A stretch of 39,753 nt of DNA. Origin: an uncultured Pseudomonadota bacterium (GTDB taxonomy: Bacteria; Myxococcota_A; Polyangia; HGW-17). How positions within the stretch are numbered: position 1 is the first letter of the stretch; every line of letters starts with the position of its first letter. A program made the translations under genes and the position numbers. The stretch spans positions 1-39,753 of the forward strand of contig CALKWH010000188.1 of assembly GCA_938004375.1 (NCBI GenBank). Reading direction: 5' to 3'. Under the pieces are notes generated by a model. That model made no database searches. It was given only the letters and a program-made list of their open reading frames with translations, and had not been told where the DNA came from. Shown in pieces: positions 23,493-30,550 of this stretch.

Positions 23493-23695
23493 GCTTCGTC
23501 CCCGTGCTCGGTGTCGGGCGTGACGCCCAGCGGCTTCACGTCGAGCCGGCGGGCCTGCTCCTCCACGTCCGGGAGTTTGGCGAGGTGGTCGTCGAGCTCC
23601 TTCTTGGTGATGAAGCTCTCGCGCAGGTTGCGCTCGATCAGGCGGGTGTCGAACAGCATCTTCTGGGGTATGTAGCGGCGGGCGACGGGTTCCAT
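23489..23695 (-). CDS. Small conserved-looking protein paired with DUF1844
   Basis: Translated from ATG at 23695 the protein has 68 residues (MEPVARRYIPQKMLFDTRLI, then ERNLRESFITKKELDDHLAKL and a polar tail). AGGAG lies about 7 nt before this ATG. A longer start at 23734 would add a Pro-rich segment without a ribosome site, so I prefer the shorter form. The RLIERNLR...ITKKEL...LPDVEE pattern looks like a small helical family that I cannot name. Its stop overlaps the DUF1844 start as ATGA, so the two are very probably made together, perhaps as partners. Confidence 0.7.
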   Translation of the reverse strand: MEPVARRYIPQKMLFDTRLIERNLRESFITKKELDDHLAKLPDVEEQARRLDVKPLGVTPDTEHGDEA

Positions 23696-23754
23696 GGACA
23701 CTCCTGCCGGCGGCGACGGGGGAGGCAGGCTCACGGCCCGGCCGGCGACCCCGT

Positions 23755-23784
23755 TGAATACAAGGATACGACCCCCGGTGTCAA
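23755..23784 (-). promoter_or_regulatory. Sigma70-type promoter for the small-protein/DUF1844/hutI operon
   Basis: On the minus strand a perfect -35 TTGACA (23784-23779) is followed after 18 bp by TATTCA (23760-23755), about 60 bp before the ATG at 23695. The -10 match is only 3/6. It lies in the 206-bp divergent region between the minus-strand operon and the plus-strand lipoprotein gene at 23902. For the plus-strand gene I see only a weak candidate -10 (TATTGT, 23845-23850). Confidence 0.45.
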
Positions 23785-23901
23785 GGATTACGTGATCCCC
23801 GGCACGCGGCGGAAAAAAACCCTTCCACTTTTTCGGGGTCGGAGTATTGTCATCCCTGGTTTCCGTGGTATCGGATCAACACCTTGAAAGGAAGGTTTCC
23901 C

Positions 23902-24681
23902 ATGAAAAAATCACTTATTTTCACTATGCTTCTCATGTCTACCCTGTTCTTTTCCTGTGATGACGACAATAATAGCAATAACACAAATAACGTCAATAAC
24001 GTGAACAATGTCAACAACGTCAACAACGTCAACAACGTGAACAATGTCAACAACACCAACAATCCCCAACTGCTCTCCTTCGATGACTCCGGCTGCAAGA
24101 ACGGTCTGGACCAGAAGGCCATCGACTGGAGCCTGTTCTCCGGCTTCGAGTGCGTGACCTGGTCCTACGACGGCACCGGCGCCCTCGAACTGAGGCACAT
24201 CAACGCCGTGTTCAACTGCTGCCCCGGCGACCCCGGCATGTCCGGCACGGTCGCCTTCGCCGACGGCGTCTTCACCCTCACCGAGAGCGACAACGGCGGC
24301 ATGTGCAACTGCGTGTGCCCGTACGACATGATCTATCAACTGTCGAACGTGGCTCCGGGCGCCTACAGCGTGGTCGTGAACCCGTTCGAGGCACCCATCG
24401 TCCTGGATCTTTCGGCGGCCGTCGAGGACTGGTTCTGCGTGGACCGCCTGCTCAACAGCATGATCGCCGGCGACGCGGGCGAGCGCGGCTCCTTCTGCGA
24501 GACCTCGGCGACCTGCATGGGCGGCGACGGCTACTGCTACGAGCCCGACGAGTACACGGCGGTGTGCGTGAACTCCTGCGAGACCGTGCTGGACTGCCCG
24601 ATGCCCGAGCTCGAGGAGTGCGTCGAGGACGCCAACTCGGTCCTCTACTGCCGCCCGCTGACCGACTTCAACGCCAACTGA
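23902..24681 (+). CDS. Lipoprotein with Asn-Asn-Val spacer and Cys-rich tail
   Basis: The 259-residue protein begins MKKSLIFTMLLMSTLFFSC, a lipoprotein signal ending at Cys19. Asp residues follow directly, then a low-complexity spacer of NNT/NNV triplets up to about residue 54. This is a lineage habit of deltaproteobacterial surface lipoproteins and probably acts as a flexible stalk. The mature region has many cysteines, and the last ~60 residues (SFCETSATCMGGDGYCYEPD, then VNSCETVLDCP) look like disulfide-bonded repeats common in myxobacterial secreted proteins. The start at 23902 has AAGGAAGG 8 nt upstream; a TTG at 23884 would precede the signal peptide and is rejected. Function is unknown. 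A surface-exposed structural or binding role is inferred. Confidence 0.82.
   Translation: MKKSLIFTMLLMSTLFFSCDDDNNSNNTNNVNNVNNVNNVNNVNNVNNVNNTNNPQLLSFDDSGCKNGLDQKAIDWSLFSGFECVTWSYDGTGALELRHINAVFNCCPGDPGMSGTVAFADGVFTLTESDNGGMCNCVCPYDMIYQLSNVAPGAYSVVVNPFEAPIVLDLSAAVEDWFCVDRLLNSMIAGDAGERGSFCETSATCMGGDGYCYEPDEYTAVCVNSCETVLDCPMPELEECVEDANSVLYCRPLTDFNAN
23968..24063 (+). repeat. In-frame 9-bp minisatellite encoding (Asn-Asn-Val)n
   Basis: Imperfect 9-bp units of the form AACAACGTC and variants (AATAACGTC, AACAATGTC, AACAACGTG) repeat in frame about eight times within the lipoprotein gene, flanked by NNT triplets. A unit of 9 bp keeps the frame, so copy-number change would alter stalk length without disrupting the protein. 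Confidence 0.9.
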
Positions 24682-24706
24682 TCTCCCCGGACCCCGAGGT
24701 GGATTC

Positions 24707-25093
24707 ATGAAAAAGAGCCTGCTCCGACTCCTGCGTGGCGCGCTGGGCGCCGGCGGCACCTTCCTCATCGCCTGCGCCTACGGACCCGTCGACGACGGGG
24801 GACCGCTGGTCTCCGGGCGGGTCCTGCGTGACGGCGACGGGCTCGCAGACCTGAACGTCTGCACCCGCCTCCTCGACGTCGACCACTGCGTCCGCTCGGG
24901 CCCCGGCGGGAACTACGAGCTCACGGCTCCCCAGGCCGTGCTCGACGCGTCCACGGCCGGCTTCACGCTGTGCGCCGAGGACGACCTGAACGTCACCGGC
25001 GGCACGGTGATCCGCACCTGCACGACGGTGCCCCCCGGACCCGTCCCCTTCACCGTCGAGCTCGAGATGGACGAGCCGGACCCGGAACTGTGA
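24707..25093 (+). CDS. Small lipoprotein with carboxypeptidase-regulatory-like domain
   Basis: The 128-residue protein begins MKKSLLRLLRGALGAGG and reaches a lipobox-like FLIAC with Cys23. The mature part (LVSGRVLRDGDGLADLNVCT, and later YELTAPQAVL) follows the beta-sandwich pattern of carboxypeptidase regulatory-like or Cna-B-like domains, in which a short motif is followed by GxYxL. Four further cysteines occur. The N-terminus recalls small lipoproteins described as radical-SAM-associated, but no radical SAM gene is present. GAGGTGG lies 6-8 nt upstream of the ATG, 25 bp after the Asn-rich lipoprotein gene, so the two may be cotranscribed. The role is unknown. Confidence 0.72.
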   Translation: MKKSLLRLLRGALGAGGTFLIACAYGPVDDGGPLVSGRVLRDGDGLADLNVCTRLLDVDHCVRSGPGGNYELTAPQAVLDASTAGFTLCAEDDLNVTGGTVIRTCTTVPPGPVPFTVELEMDEPDPEL

Positions 25094-25118
25094 ACCCCGG
25101 CGAACCCGAGAGCCCGAC

Positions 25119-26168
25119 ATGATCCCTCCTTCGCCCGACGACCCGAATCGGCTGGATGACCCCCGCTGGGAGCCCTCTGTCCGGGTCCGGCTCGAGGACT
25201 TCCTCGCCGAGTGCCGGCGTGAACTCTCCCCCTTTGCTCCCTCCGGCGCGCCCGGACCCTTCGCCGTCTTCGACTGGGACCACACGCTGTTCCACGGCGA
25301 TATAGGGGACGCGGTGTTCCTGCACCTGGTGCGCCACGCCCTGATCCACCGGCCCGCCGCCTGGGAGGACACCAGCCCCTACCTGACCCCCGCCGCCCGG
25401 GCGGCGCTGGCCCGCGCGACCACCGGGCGCCCGCGCCAGCCCGAGACGCCGGCCATGGCCCGGGAGCTGGCGTCCATTTACCTGCATCACCGCACCGGCG
25501 GCGGCGCACCGGCCTTCGCCGGGCACGACCCTGAACGCACGCACCCGTCCTACGCCTGGTGCGCCTCCCTGCTGGCCGGCTTCACGCCGGGCCAGGTCGC
25601 CGATTTGACGAGGGAGGTCCTCGGACACCTCGAGGGTCGGCCCCCCGGCGCCACCGAAGAGGTGGCCGGGTGCGACGGCTGGGTCGACTGGGCCCGGTTC
25701 GCCGATCCCATGGTCGACCTGGCCCGGCGCCTGGAGGCGGCAGGCCTGCCGGTCTGGATCGTGTCCGCCTCACCCCAGGCCGTGGTCGAGACCTGCGCAG
25801 CCCGCGTCGGCCTGGCCCCGGAACGCGTCATCGGCGTGCGGAACCGGACAACCAAGGACGGCGCGCTGCGGCCCGCGCTCGAGGCCTGCGGGGGCGCCTG
25901 GGACCTGATTCCCTATTGCCTGGGCAAGCGCGCGTGGATACAACGGATCATCGGGGGGCGGGCCGATCCCGACCCCATGCGGCCCGACGAGGCCCTGTCC
26001 GGGCGGTTGTGGTTCGCCGCCGGCGACGGCGACGGCGACCGCGCCTTCCTGGAGGACGCGTCCCGACTGCGCCTGGTGATCGCCCAGCGGGAGAGCCGGA
26101 CCCTTCGCCTCGCCCGGGAGGACGCCGACGGACGCTGGCTCGTGAATCAGCCGTTCTTCGGAGCGTAG
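25119..26168 (+). CDS. HAD-superfamily phosphatase, SerB-like
   Basis: The 349-residue cytoplasmic protein has the HAD motifs in order. Motif I is VFDWDHTLF with nucleophile Asp52 and Asp54, motif II is IVSASPQ with Ser216, motif III probably uses Lys270 (LGKRAWI), and motif IV is AAGDGDGDRAF with Asp residues at 303-307. The large helical cap (about 60-200) between motifs I and II matches the C1-capped phosphoserine phosphatase-like group, and the length exceeds simple SerB. A phosphomonoesterase acting on a small phosphorylated metabolite is well supported as a class; the substrate is not. No serA or serC is adjacent, so I give no gene symbol. It starts 25 bp after the preceding lipoprotein gene and ends at the 9-bp tandem array. 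Confidence 0.85.
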   Translation: MIPPSPDDPNRLDDPRWEPSVRVRLEDFLAECRRELSPFAPSGAPGPFAVFDWDHTLFHGDIGDAVFLHLVRHALIHRPAAWEDTSPYLTPAARAALARATTGRPRQPETPAMARELASIYLHHRTGGGAPAFAGHDPERTHPSYAWCASLLAGFTPGQVADLTREVLGHLEGRPPGATEEVAGCDGWVDWARFADPMVDLARRLEAAGLPVWIVSASPQAVVETCAARVGLAPERVIGVRNRTTKDGALRPALEACGGAWDLIPYCLGKRAWIQRIIGGRADPDPMRPDEALSGRLWFAAGDGDGDRAFLEDASRLRLVIAQRESRTLRLAREDADGRWLVNQPFFGA

Positions 26169-26248
26169 TCGGACCGGTCAGACCTGTCAGACCTGTCAGA
26201 CCTGTCAGACCTGTCAGACCTGTCAGACCAGTCAGACCAGTCAGACAA
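26168..26248 (+). repeat. 9-bp tandem array GTCAGACCT x9 before the cupin gene
   Basis: Nine head-to-tail 9-bp units run from the TAG of the HAD gene to the ribosome-binding site of the next gene. The first unit is degenerate (GTCGGACCG), five are GTCAGACCT, two are GTCAGACCA and the last is GTCAGACAA. The AAGGAG ribosome site (26247-26252) starts at its edge, 6 nt before the ATG at 26259. It fills the whole intergenic space. Confidence 0.95.
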
Positions 26249-26258
26249 GGAGTTTGCC

Positions 26259-27344
26259 ATGTTTTTCGCGCTTTTCCTCATGCTCCAGGCGGCCACGCCG
26301 CCGCCGGTCGACCTGTCGGTCCTCAACGAGTGCCACCGCGCGGCCCGGGCCCGGGACCAGAAGACGGGCGGAGACTTCGAGGTCCGCCTGACCCTCAAGG
26401 CCGCGGGGGCCGTGGAACTGCTCACCGTGGTCAAGAACTCCTCCTCCGACGCCATCCTCGAGCGGTGCGTGCGTTTTCATCTTCAAAAAATGACCTTCCC
26501 CGGCCGCAGGAGCCCGCTGACGCTCCGGTTCTCCTTCCCCAGAAACCTGCCCCAGTACGGCGTGTTCGCCACGGACGTGCCCATTTCCCGGACCCCGGGC
26601 AACGGCACCGCCGCCCGCGTCCTGCTCCACCCCGGGTCGGTGTCGACCCAGGCGGCCTCGCTCACCGTGCTCCGCATCGACAAGGCCGGCCGCTTCCTGC
26701 AGCACGTCCATCAAAAAACCGACGTCTTCTTCGCCGTGCTCGAGGGCACCGGACGGCTCGATCTCTGGACGTCCGCGCTGAAGACCCGGTCCCACCCTCT
26801 CTCGGCCGGGACCACCGGCTTTCTCCCCGCAGGCATCCCCCATGAACTGACCGGCCCCGTGGGGGACGAACCCCTGGTGTTGCTGCTGTGGGCGCTGCCT
26901 CCAAAGATAGATCAATTTTTCCTAAACGGAGAAGCCGCCCTCCATGACGTGCACTTCTTCCCGCCCCCGAAGAGCCCGGACGCCCCGCCGCCGACCTCCT
27001 TCGCGCGCCTGGCCGAGTTGAAGATCGCCGACGTGGCGTTCCCGAAGGCCGCCCCCACAGCGCTCACGAAGCGTTCGCTGATCACGGTCCCCAAGGTCGG
27101 CGAGCTGGTCCTGATCACGGCCCCGGCGAACGCCAAGGTCACGCTCGAGCCCCCCGCCCGGGGTGCCGCGTTCGCGTTCCTCGCCCGGGCGGGCGGCGAA
27201 ATCACCATCGGCCGCGAGCTCCACGTGGTGCAGCCCGGCTCCGGCTGGTACCTGCCCCAGAAGGCCACCTACGTCCCCCGGGTCGCCGACGCGCCATTAT
27301 TCTTGATTGCTTTCTGCAGCGGCGGTATATGCTCGGCCCGATGA
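26259..27344 (+). CDS. Exported AgmX-like plus bicupin fusion protein
   Basis: The 361-residue protein starts with a short hydrophobic segment (MFFALFLMLQAATPPP), a weak export signal. Residues about 20-95 resemble the AgmX/PglI C-terminal (TonB-like) domain of myxobacteria: a Cys at 25, a beta strand pair, then VKNSSSDAILERCVRFHLQK and a FP-containing end. Residues about 135-215 are a cupin with HVH at 149-151, LEGTGRL and FLPAGIPHEL (His195). Residues about 280-355 look like a second, degenerate cupin lacking a His cluster. Metal binding in the first cupin is likely, but the usual Glu is not where expected. The ligand is unknown. Its stop overlaps the lipB start as ATGA, so the genes are coupled. 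A sensor or binding protein is inferred. Confidence 0.65.
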   Translation: MFFALFLMLQAATPPPVDLSVLNECHRAARARDQKTGGDFEVRLTLKAAGAVELLTVVKNSSSDAILERCVRFHLQKMTFPGRRSPLTLRFSFPRNLPQYGVFATDVPISRTPGNGTAARVLLHPGSVSTQAASLTVLRIDKAGRFLQHVHQKTDVFFAVLEGTGRLDLWTSALKTRSHPLSAGTTGFLPAGIPHELTGPVGDEPLVLLLWALPPKIDQFFLNGEAALHDVHFFPPPKSPDAPPPTSFARLAELKIADVAFPKAAPTALTKRSLITVPKVGELVLITAPANAKVTLEPPARGAAFAFLARAGGEITIGRELHVVQPGSGWYLPQKATYVPRVADAPLFLIAFCSGGICSAR

Positions 27345-27997
27345 ACCCGCTGGCGTGCACCTTCCATGGCCGGATCCCGTACCAACGGGGGATGCATCTC
27401 ATGGAGCGCGCCGTGGCCGAGGTGGCCGCGGGGGGGACCCCCCGTCTTCTGCTCCTCGAGCACGAACCCGTGATCACCCTGGGACGCCGGGCCGACCGCT
27501 GCCACCTGCTGCGCACGGAGACGGCCCTGGCCGCCGACGGAATCGAGGTGGTCGAGACGGGCCGGGGCGGCGACGTCACCTTCCACGGGCCCGGCCAGTT
27601 GGTGGGCTACCCGATCCTGCCGGTGGGCCGTCTGGTGCGGCGTCACGTGGACCGTATCTTCGGCACCCTCGAGGACCTGCTCCTCGAGGCGGGGATCGCC
27701 TCCACCTTCGACGCGGACAACCCCGGGCTCTGGGTCGGGGACCGCAAGATCGCCGCCGTCGGCATCGAGATCCGCGACGGCGTCTCCCTGCACGGCTTCT
27801 GCCTCAACGTGCGGCGCGAGCACGACGGATTCCGTCACATCGTCCCCTGCGGCCTGGTCGGCCGGGGCGTCGTCTACTGGGACGAGCTCGGGGAGGCGCC
27901 CTCCGTGGCCGGGCTCGCCCGCGCCTTCGCCGAGCGCTTCGCCGCCCGCTGCGGTTTAGCGCCGGTCTTCGGACCGGACCCGGAGGTCGGCCCATGA
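27341..27997 (+). CDS. lipB: Octanoyl-[acyl carrier protein]:protein octanoyltransferase
   Basis: LipB moves octanoate from acyl carrier protein to lipoyl domains, the first step of protein lipoylation. The 218-residue protein contains the signature RGGDVTFHGPGQLVGYP, the lysine motif DRKIAAVGI (Lys136) and HIVPCGL with the catalytic Cys170. Length is normal. I choose ATG at 27341, which overlaps the preceding stop as ATGA; an ATG at 27329 adds four residues. Its own stop overlaps the sppA start as ATGA too. The partner lipA is not in the window. Confidence 0.95.
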   Translation: MNPLACTFHGRIPYQRGMHLMERAVAEVAAGGTPRLLLLEHEPVITLGRRADRCHLLRTETALAADGIEVVETGRGGDVTFHGPGQLVGYPILPVGRLVRRHVDRIFGTLEDLLLEAGIASTFDADNPGLWVGDRKIAAVGIEIRDGVSLHGFCLNVRREHDGFRHIVPCGLVGRGVVYWDELGEAPSVAGLARAFAERFAARCGLAPVFGPDPEVGP

Positions 27998-30468
27998 GGC
28001 GGCTGTTCACCCGTGCCCACCCGGCGGGCGCCCTGCTGCTGGTGGTCGGTCTCCTCGTCGCCTTCTCGGGCCCCGCCCGCGCCCAGGAGTTCCCCTTCAC
28101 CCGGACCGTCCCCGCTCCGCCCCCCGACGCGGGCGCCTGGTTCTCCCCATTTTCCTGGAACGCGCCCGCCCACCTGTCCCGGCTGTCCGGCTTCCACGCC
28201 GCCTTCCTGGCCACCGAGCACGTGGCCGACCCGCTGCGTCCCTGGCACGTCTCCTCCGAGACCCTGTGGCTGGCCCACGACCTGCCGCTGGTAAAGGCGG
28301 CCTGCTTCGTCTCCGGCTCCGCCCTCCACGACGCGGGCGGCTACACCGGCGGGATCCTGGGAGCCGGCTGCGGCTGGGCCCTCTCCCCGGCTTGGTCCTT
28401 CGGCGCGCGGTGGCTCGGTCGCGTGGCCCCCGCCGATCCCGCCACCGACGGCGCCCGGGACTGGGCGCTGGGTCTGCTCTTCTCCCCCGGGGACGGCGTC
28501 TTTTCGGCCTCCTACCAGGTCGAGAGCCTCCTGATGGGATCCGTCGCCGGACTGCCCCAGGACCGCGTCCACCGCCTCGAGCTCGCCCTGGGGCGCCGCT
28601 GGCGTGCCTGGGCCGGGGTCCATCTCGCCGAGCGGCGGCTGGACTGGGCGGTCACCGGAGGGGTGCGCCTGGGACTCTTCCGGGGGGTGCACCTCGTGCT
28701 GTCCGGAGGCTGGGCGTCCCGGGACCGCGAGGGCTGGCGCGCGGGCGCCCCCCTCGGGCTCGACCAGCCCGAGGCGTTCACGGTCGCCGCCAGCCTGGCG
28801 GTCCAGCTCGAGAACCTGGCCATGTTCCAGGGGCTGTCCCTGCCGGAGCCCGCCGTCCACCTGGCCCTGCGCTGGTCCGAAAAGCCGCCCGAGCCCTCCG
28901 TGCTCCCCGAGGACGACTTCCTGCAGTTGTACGATCTCTCCGGGCCGGTGGACGAGGCCCGGCACGCCCGCTTCACCCTCGCCATGCGCCACTGCCTGCG
29001 CACCGAGGCCTGCCGCGCCGTGCTGGTGAAGCTGGGGGACGACGATCCTTCGTGGTCCCACGTCGACGAGTGGACCGACTGGCTCTCGCGGCTGCGCCGG
29101 GCCGGGAAGAAGTCCTACGTCTACGCGGCCACCCTGGGCAACGCCTCCTACGCCCTGGCCGCGGGGGCAGACGGTCTCTACCTGTTCCCCGGGGGCAACG
29201 TCCGGCTGCGGGGGCTCTCCACCACGCAGTTCTTCCTGGGTCAGGCCCTCCAGGATCTGGGCGTGGGCGCCGACCTCGTCGCGGTGGGGGCCTACAAGAG
29301 CGCGCCCGAGATGTTCACCCGGCGCAGCCCCTCGACGCCGGCCTTCTCCCAGTCCCGGCGCCTGCTGCTCGCCCTGGACATGCGTTTCAAGGAGCTGGTG
29401 CTGCGCCGCCGCGCGCTGACGCTCCCCGCGCTCCACCGGATCACCCTGAAGATGGAGCTGCCGGCCCGGGAGGCGCTCGCGGCGGGGCTCGTCGACGGCC
29501 TGCTGTACGCCGACCAGGTTCCCGCCGCCGTGTTCCGCGGCGCCGGTCGCGTGCTCGGCCTCAAGGACGCCGCCCGCCACGCCCCCGCCGAACGCCCCGG
29601 CCGCGGGGTCGCCCTCCTGGTGCTCTCCGGTGAGATCGTCTCGCAGAAGGGTCCGGTGCCCAACCCCCTCACCGGCGGCGAGACCATCGAACTGAAGAAG
29701 GCCGCAGCCGCGCTGGCCGCCGTGGCCGGGAACCCGCGCTTCGGCGCCGTGGTGCTGCGGATCGACTCCCCGGGCGGCAGCGCGTCCGCCTCCGAGGCCC
29801 TCTGGCGCCTGGTGCAACTGACCTCGGCCCGCCTCCCGGTGGTGATCTCCATCGGGGACATGGCCGCCTCGGGCGGTTATTACCTGGCCGTGGGGGGACG
29901 GGTCATCTTCGCCACGGAGGCGAGCTTCGTCGGCTCCATCGGCGTGTTCGGGGGCAAGTTCCAGGCCGGCGAACTCCTGCGCCGGCTCGGCGTGGGCCTC
30001 ACCACCCACAAGCGGGCCCCCCTGGCCGACGCCGACAGCGTGCTTCGCCCGTACACCGACGAGGAGCGCACGCTGGTTCGCGGCCAGCTCGAGCACACCT
30101 ACCGCCGGTTCGTCGCCGCGGTCGCCGCCGGCCGCCGGTTCTCCACCACCGCCGCCCTGCGCCGGGCCGACGGGCGCGTGATGCTGGGCAGGCAGGCCCT
30201 GCGCGAAGGGCTCGTCGACGAGCTCGGCGGCCTGCTCGCCGCCCTCGAGCACGCCGGCCGGCTGGCCGGACTCTCCTCCGACGCCCCCGTGTTCTGGGTG
30301 TATCCGCCCCCCGAACCCCTGTGGAAACGCCTGGTGAAGTCCGCCGTCTCCGACGCCCAGGTCACCGGCGGAGCCGCCTCCCTGCTGGCCGCCTGGCGCC
30401 CGTTCTTCCACGCCCTGTCCCTCGAGGGGCCCTGGGCCCTGTGGCCCGACCTCGTGAAGATCCGCTGA
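27994..30468 (+). CDS. sppA: Signal peptide peptidase SppA-like protease with long N-terminal region
   Basis: This 824-residue S49 protease would cleave leftover signal peptides or envelope proteins in the periplasm. It starts with a cleavable-looking Sec signal ending SGPARA at residue 30. Residues about 31-310 are rich in alternating hydrophobic strands (WALGLLFSPGDGVFSASYQV, HLVLSGGWASRDREGWRAG) and may be a beta-barrel or beta-sandwich domain. The first S49 domain (about 310-510) supplies the general-base lysine, VGAYKSAPEMF with Lys435. The second (about 545-770) supplies the nucleophile, GDMAASGGYY with Ser626, so both catalytic residues are kept. E. coli SppA is 618 residues with a membrane anchor, so the N-terminal part is extra. 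The start at 27994 overlaps the lipB stop; the longer open frame from 27307 is a shadow over lipB. Confidence 0.88.
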   Translation: MRRLFTRAHPAGALLLVVGLLVAFSGPARAQEFPFTRTVPAPPPDAGAWFSPFSWNAPAHLSRLSGFHAAFLATEHVADPLRPWHVSSETLWLAHDLPLVKAACFVSGSALHDAGGYTGGILGAGCGWALSPAWSFGARWLGRVAPADPATDGARDWALGLLFSPGDGVFSASYQVESLLMGSVAGLPQDRVHRLELALGRRWRAWAGVHLAERRLDWAVTGGVRLGLFRGVHLVLSGGWASRDREGWRAGAPLGLDQPEAFTVAASLAVQLENLAMFQGLSLPEPAVHLALRWSEKPPEPSVLPEDDFLQLYDLSGPVDEARHARFTLAMRHCLRTEACRAVLVKLGDDDPSWSHVDEWTDWLSRLRRAGKKSYVYAATLGNASYALAAGADGLYLFPGGNVRLRGLSTTQFFLGQALQDLGVGADLVAVGAYKSAPEMFTRRSPSTPAFSQSRRLLLALDMRFKELVLRRRALTLPALHRITLKMELPAREALAAGLVDGLLYADQVPAAVFRGAGRVLGLKDAARHAPAERPGRGVALLVLSGEIVSQKGPVPNPLTGGETIELKKAAAALAAVAGNPRFGAVVLRIDSPGGSASASEALWRLVQLTSARLPVVISIGDMAASGGYYLAVGGRVIFATEASFVGSIGVFGGKFQAGELLRRLGVGLTTHKRAPLADADSVLRPYTDEERTLVRGQLEHTYRRFVAAVAAGRRFSTTAALRRADGRVMLGRQALREGLVDELGGLLAALEHAGRLAGLSSDAPVFWVYPPPEPLWKRLVKSAVSDAQVTGGAASLLAAWRPFFHALSLEGPWALWPDLVKIR

Positions 30469-30482
30469 CCCGCCCGGGGCGG

Positions 30483-30511
30483 TTGTGTTCCGCGGTTTTT
30501 TTCACTACAAT
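30483..30511 (+). promoter_or_regulatory. Sigma70-type promoter of the TelA-like cassette
   Basis: TTGTGT (30483-30488) and TACAAT (30506-30511) are spaced 17 bp apart, about 40 bp before the ATG at 30551. The -10 matches 5/6 and the -35 matches 3/6. A GC-rich hairpin (30470-30482) and a run of seven Ts (30496-30502) lie just upstream and inside the spacer, so part of the gap may also end the sppA transcript. An AAAGG ribosome site precedes the ATG. Confidence 0.5.
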
Positions 30512-30550
30512 GCAACGATACCGCGCCGGCCGCGCACGAAAGGTAACGCG

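Noticed and set aside
27307..30468. 1053-residue open frame for SppA
   Set aside because: The first 229 codons lie over lipB in another frame; the signal peptide starts at 27994.
30469..30502. Rho-independent terminator directly after sppA
   Set aside because: The 5-bp hairpin at 30470-30482 is 13 nt from the T-run and the CCGCGG beside the T-run is too short to form a normal stem; possible but not supported enough to list.
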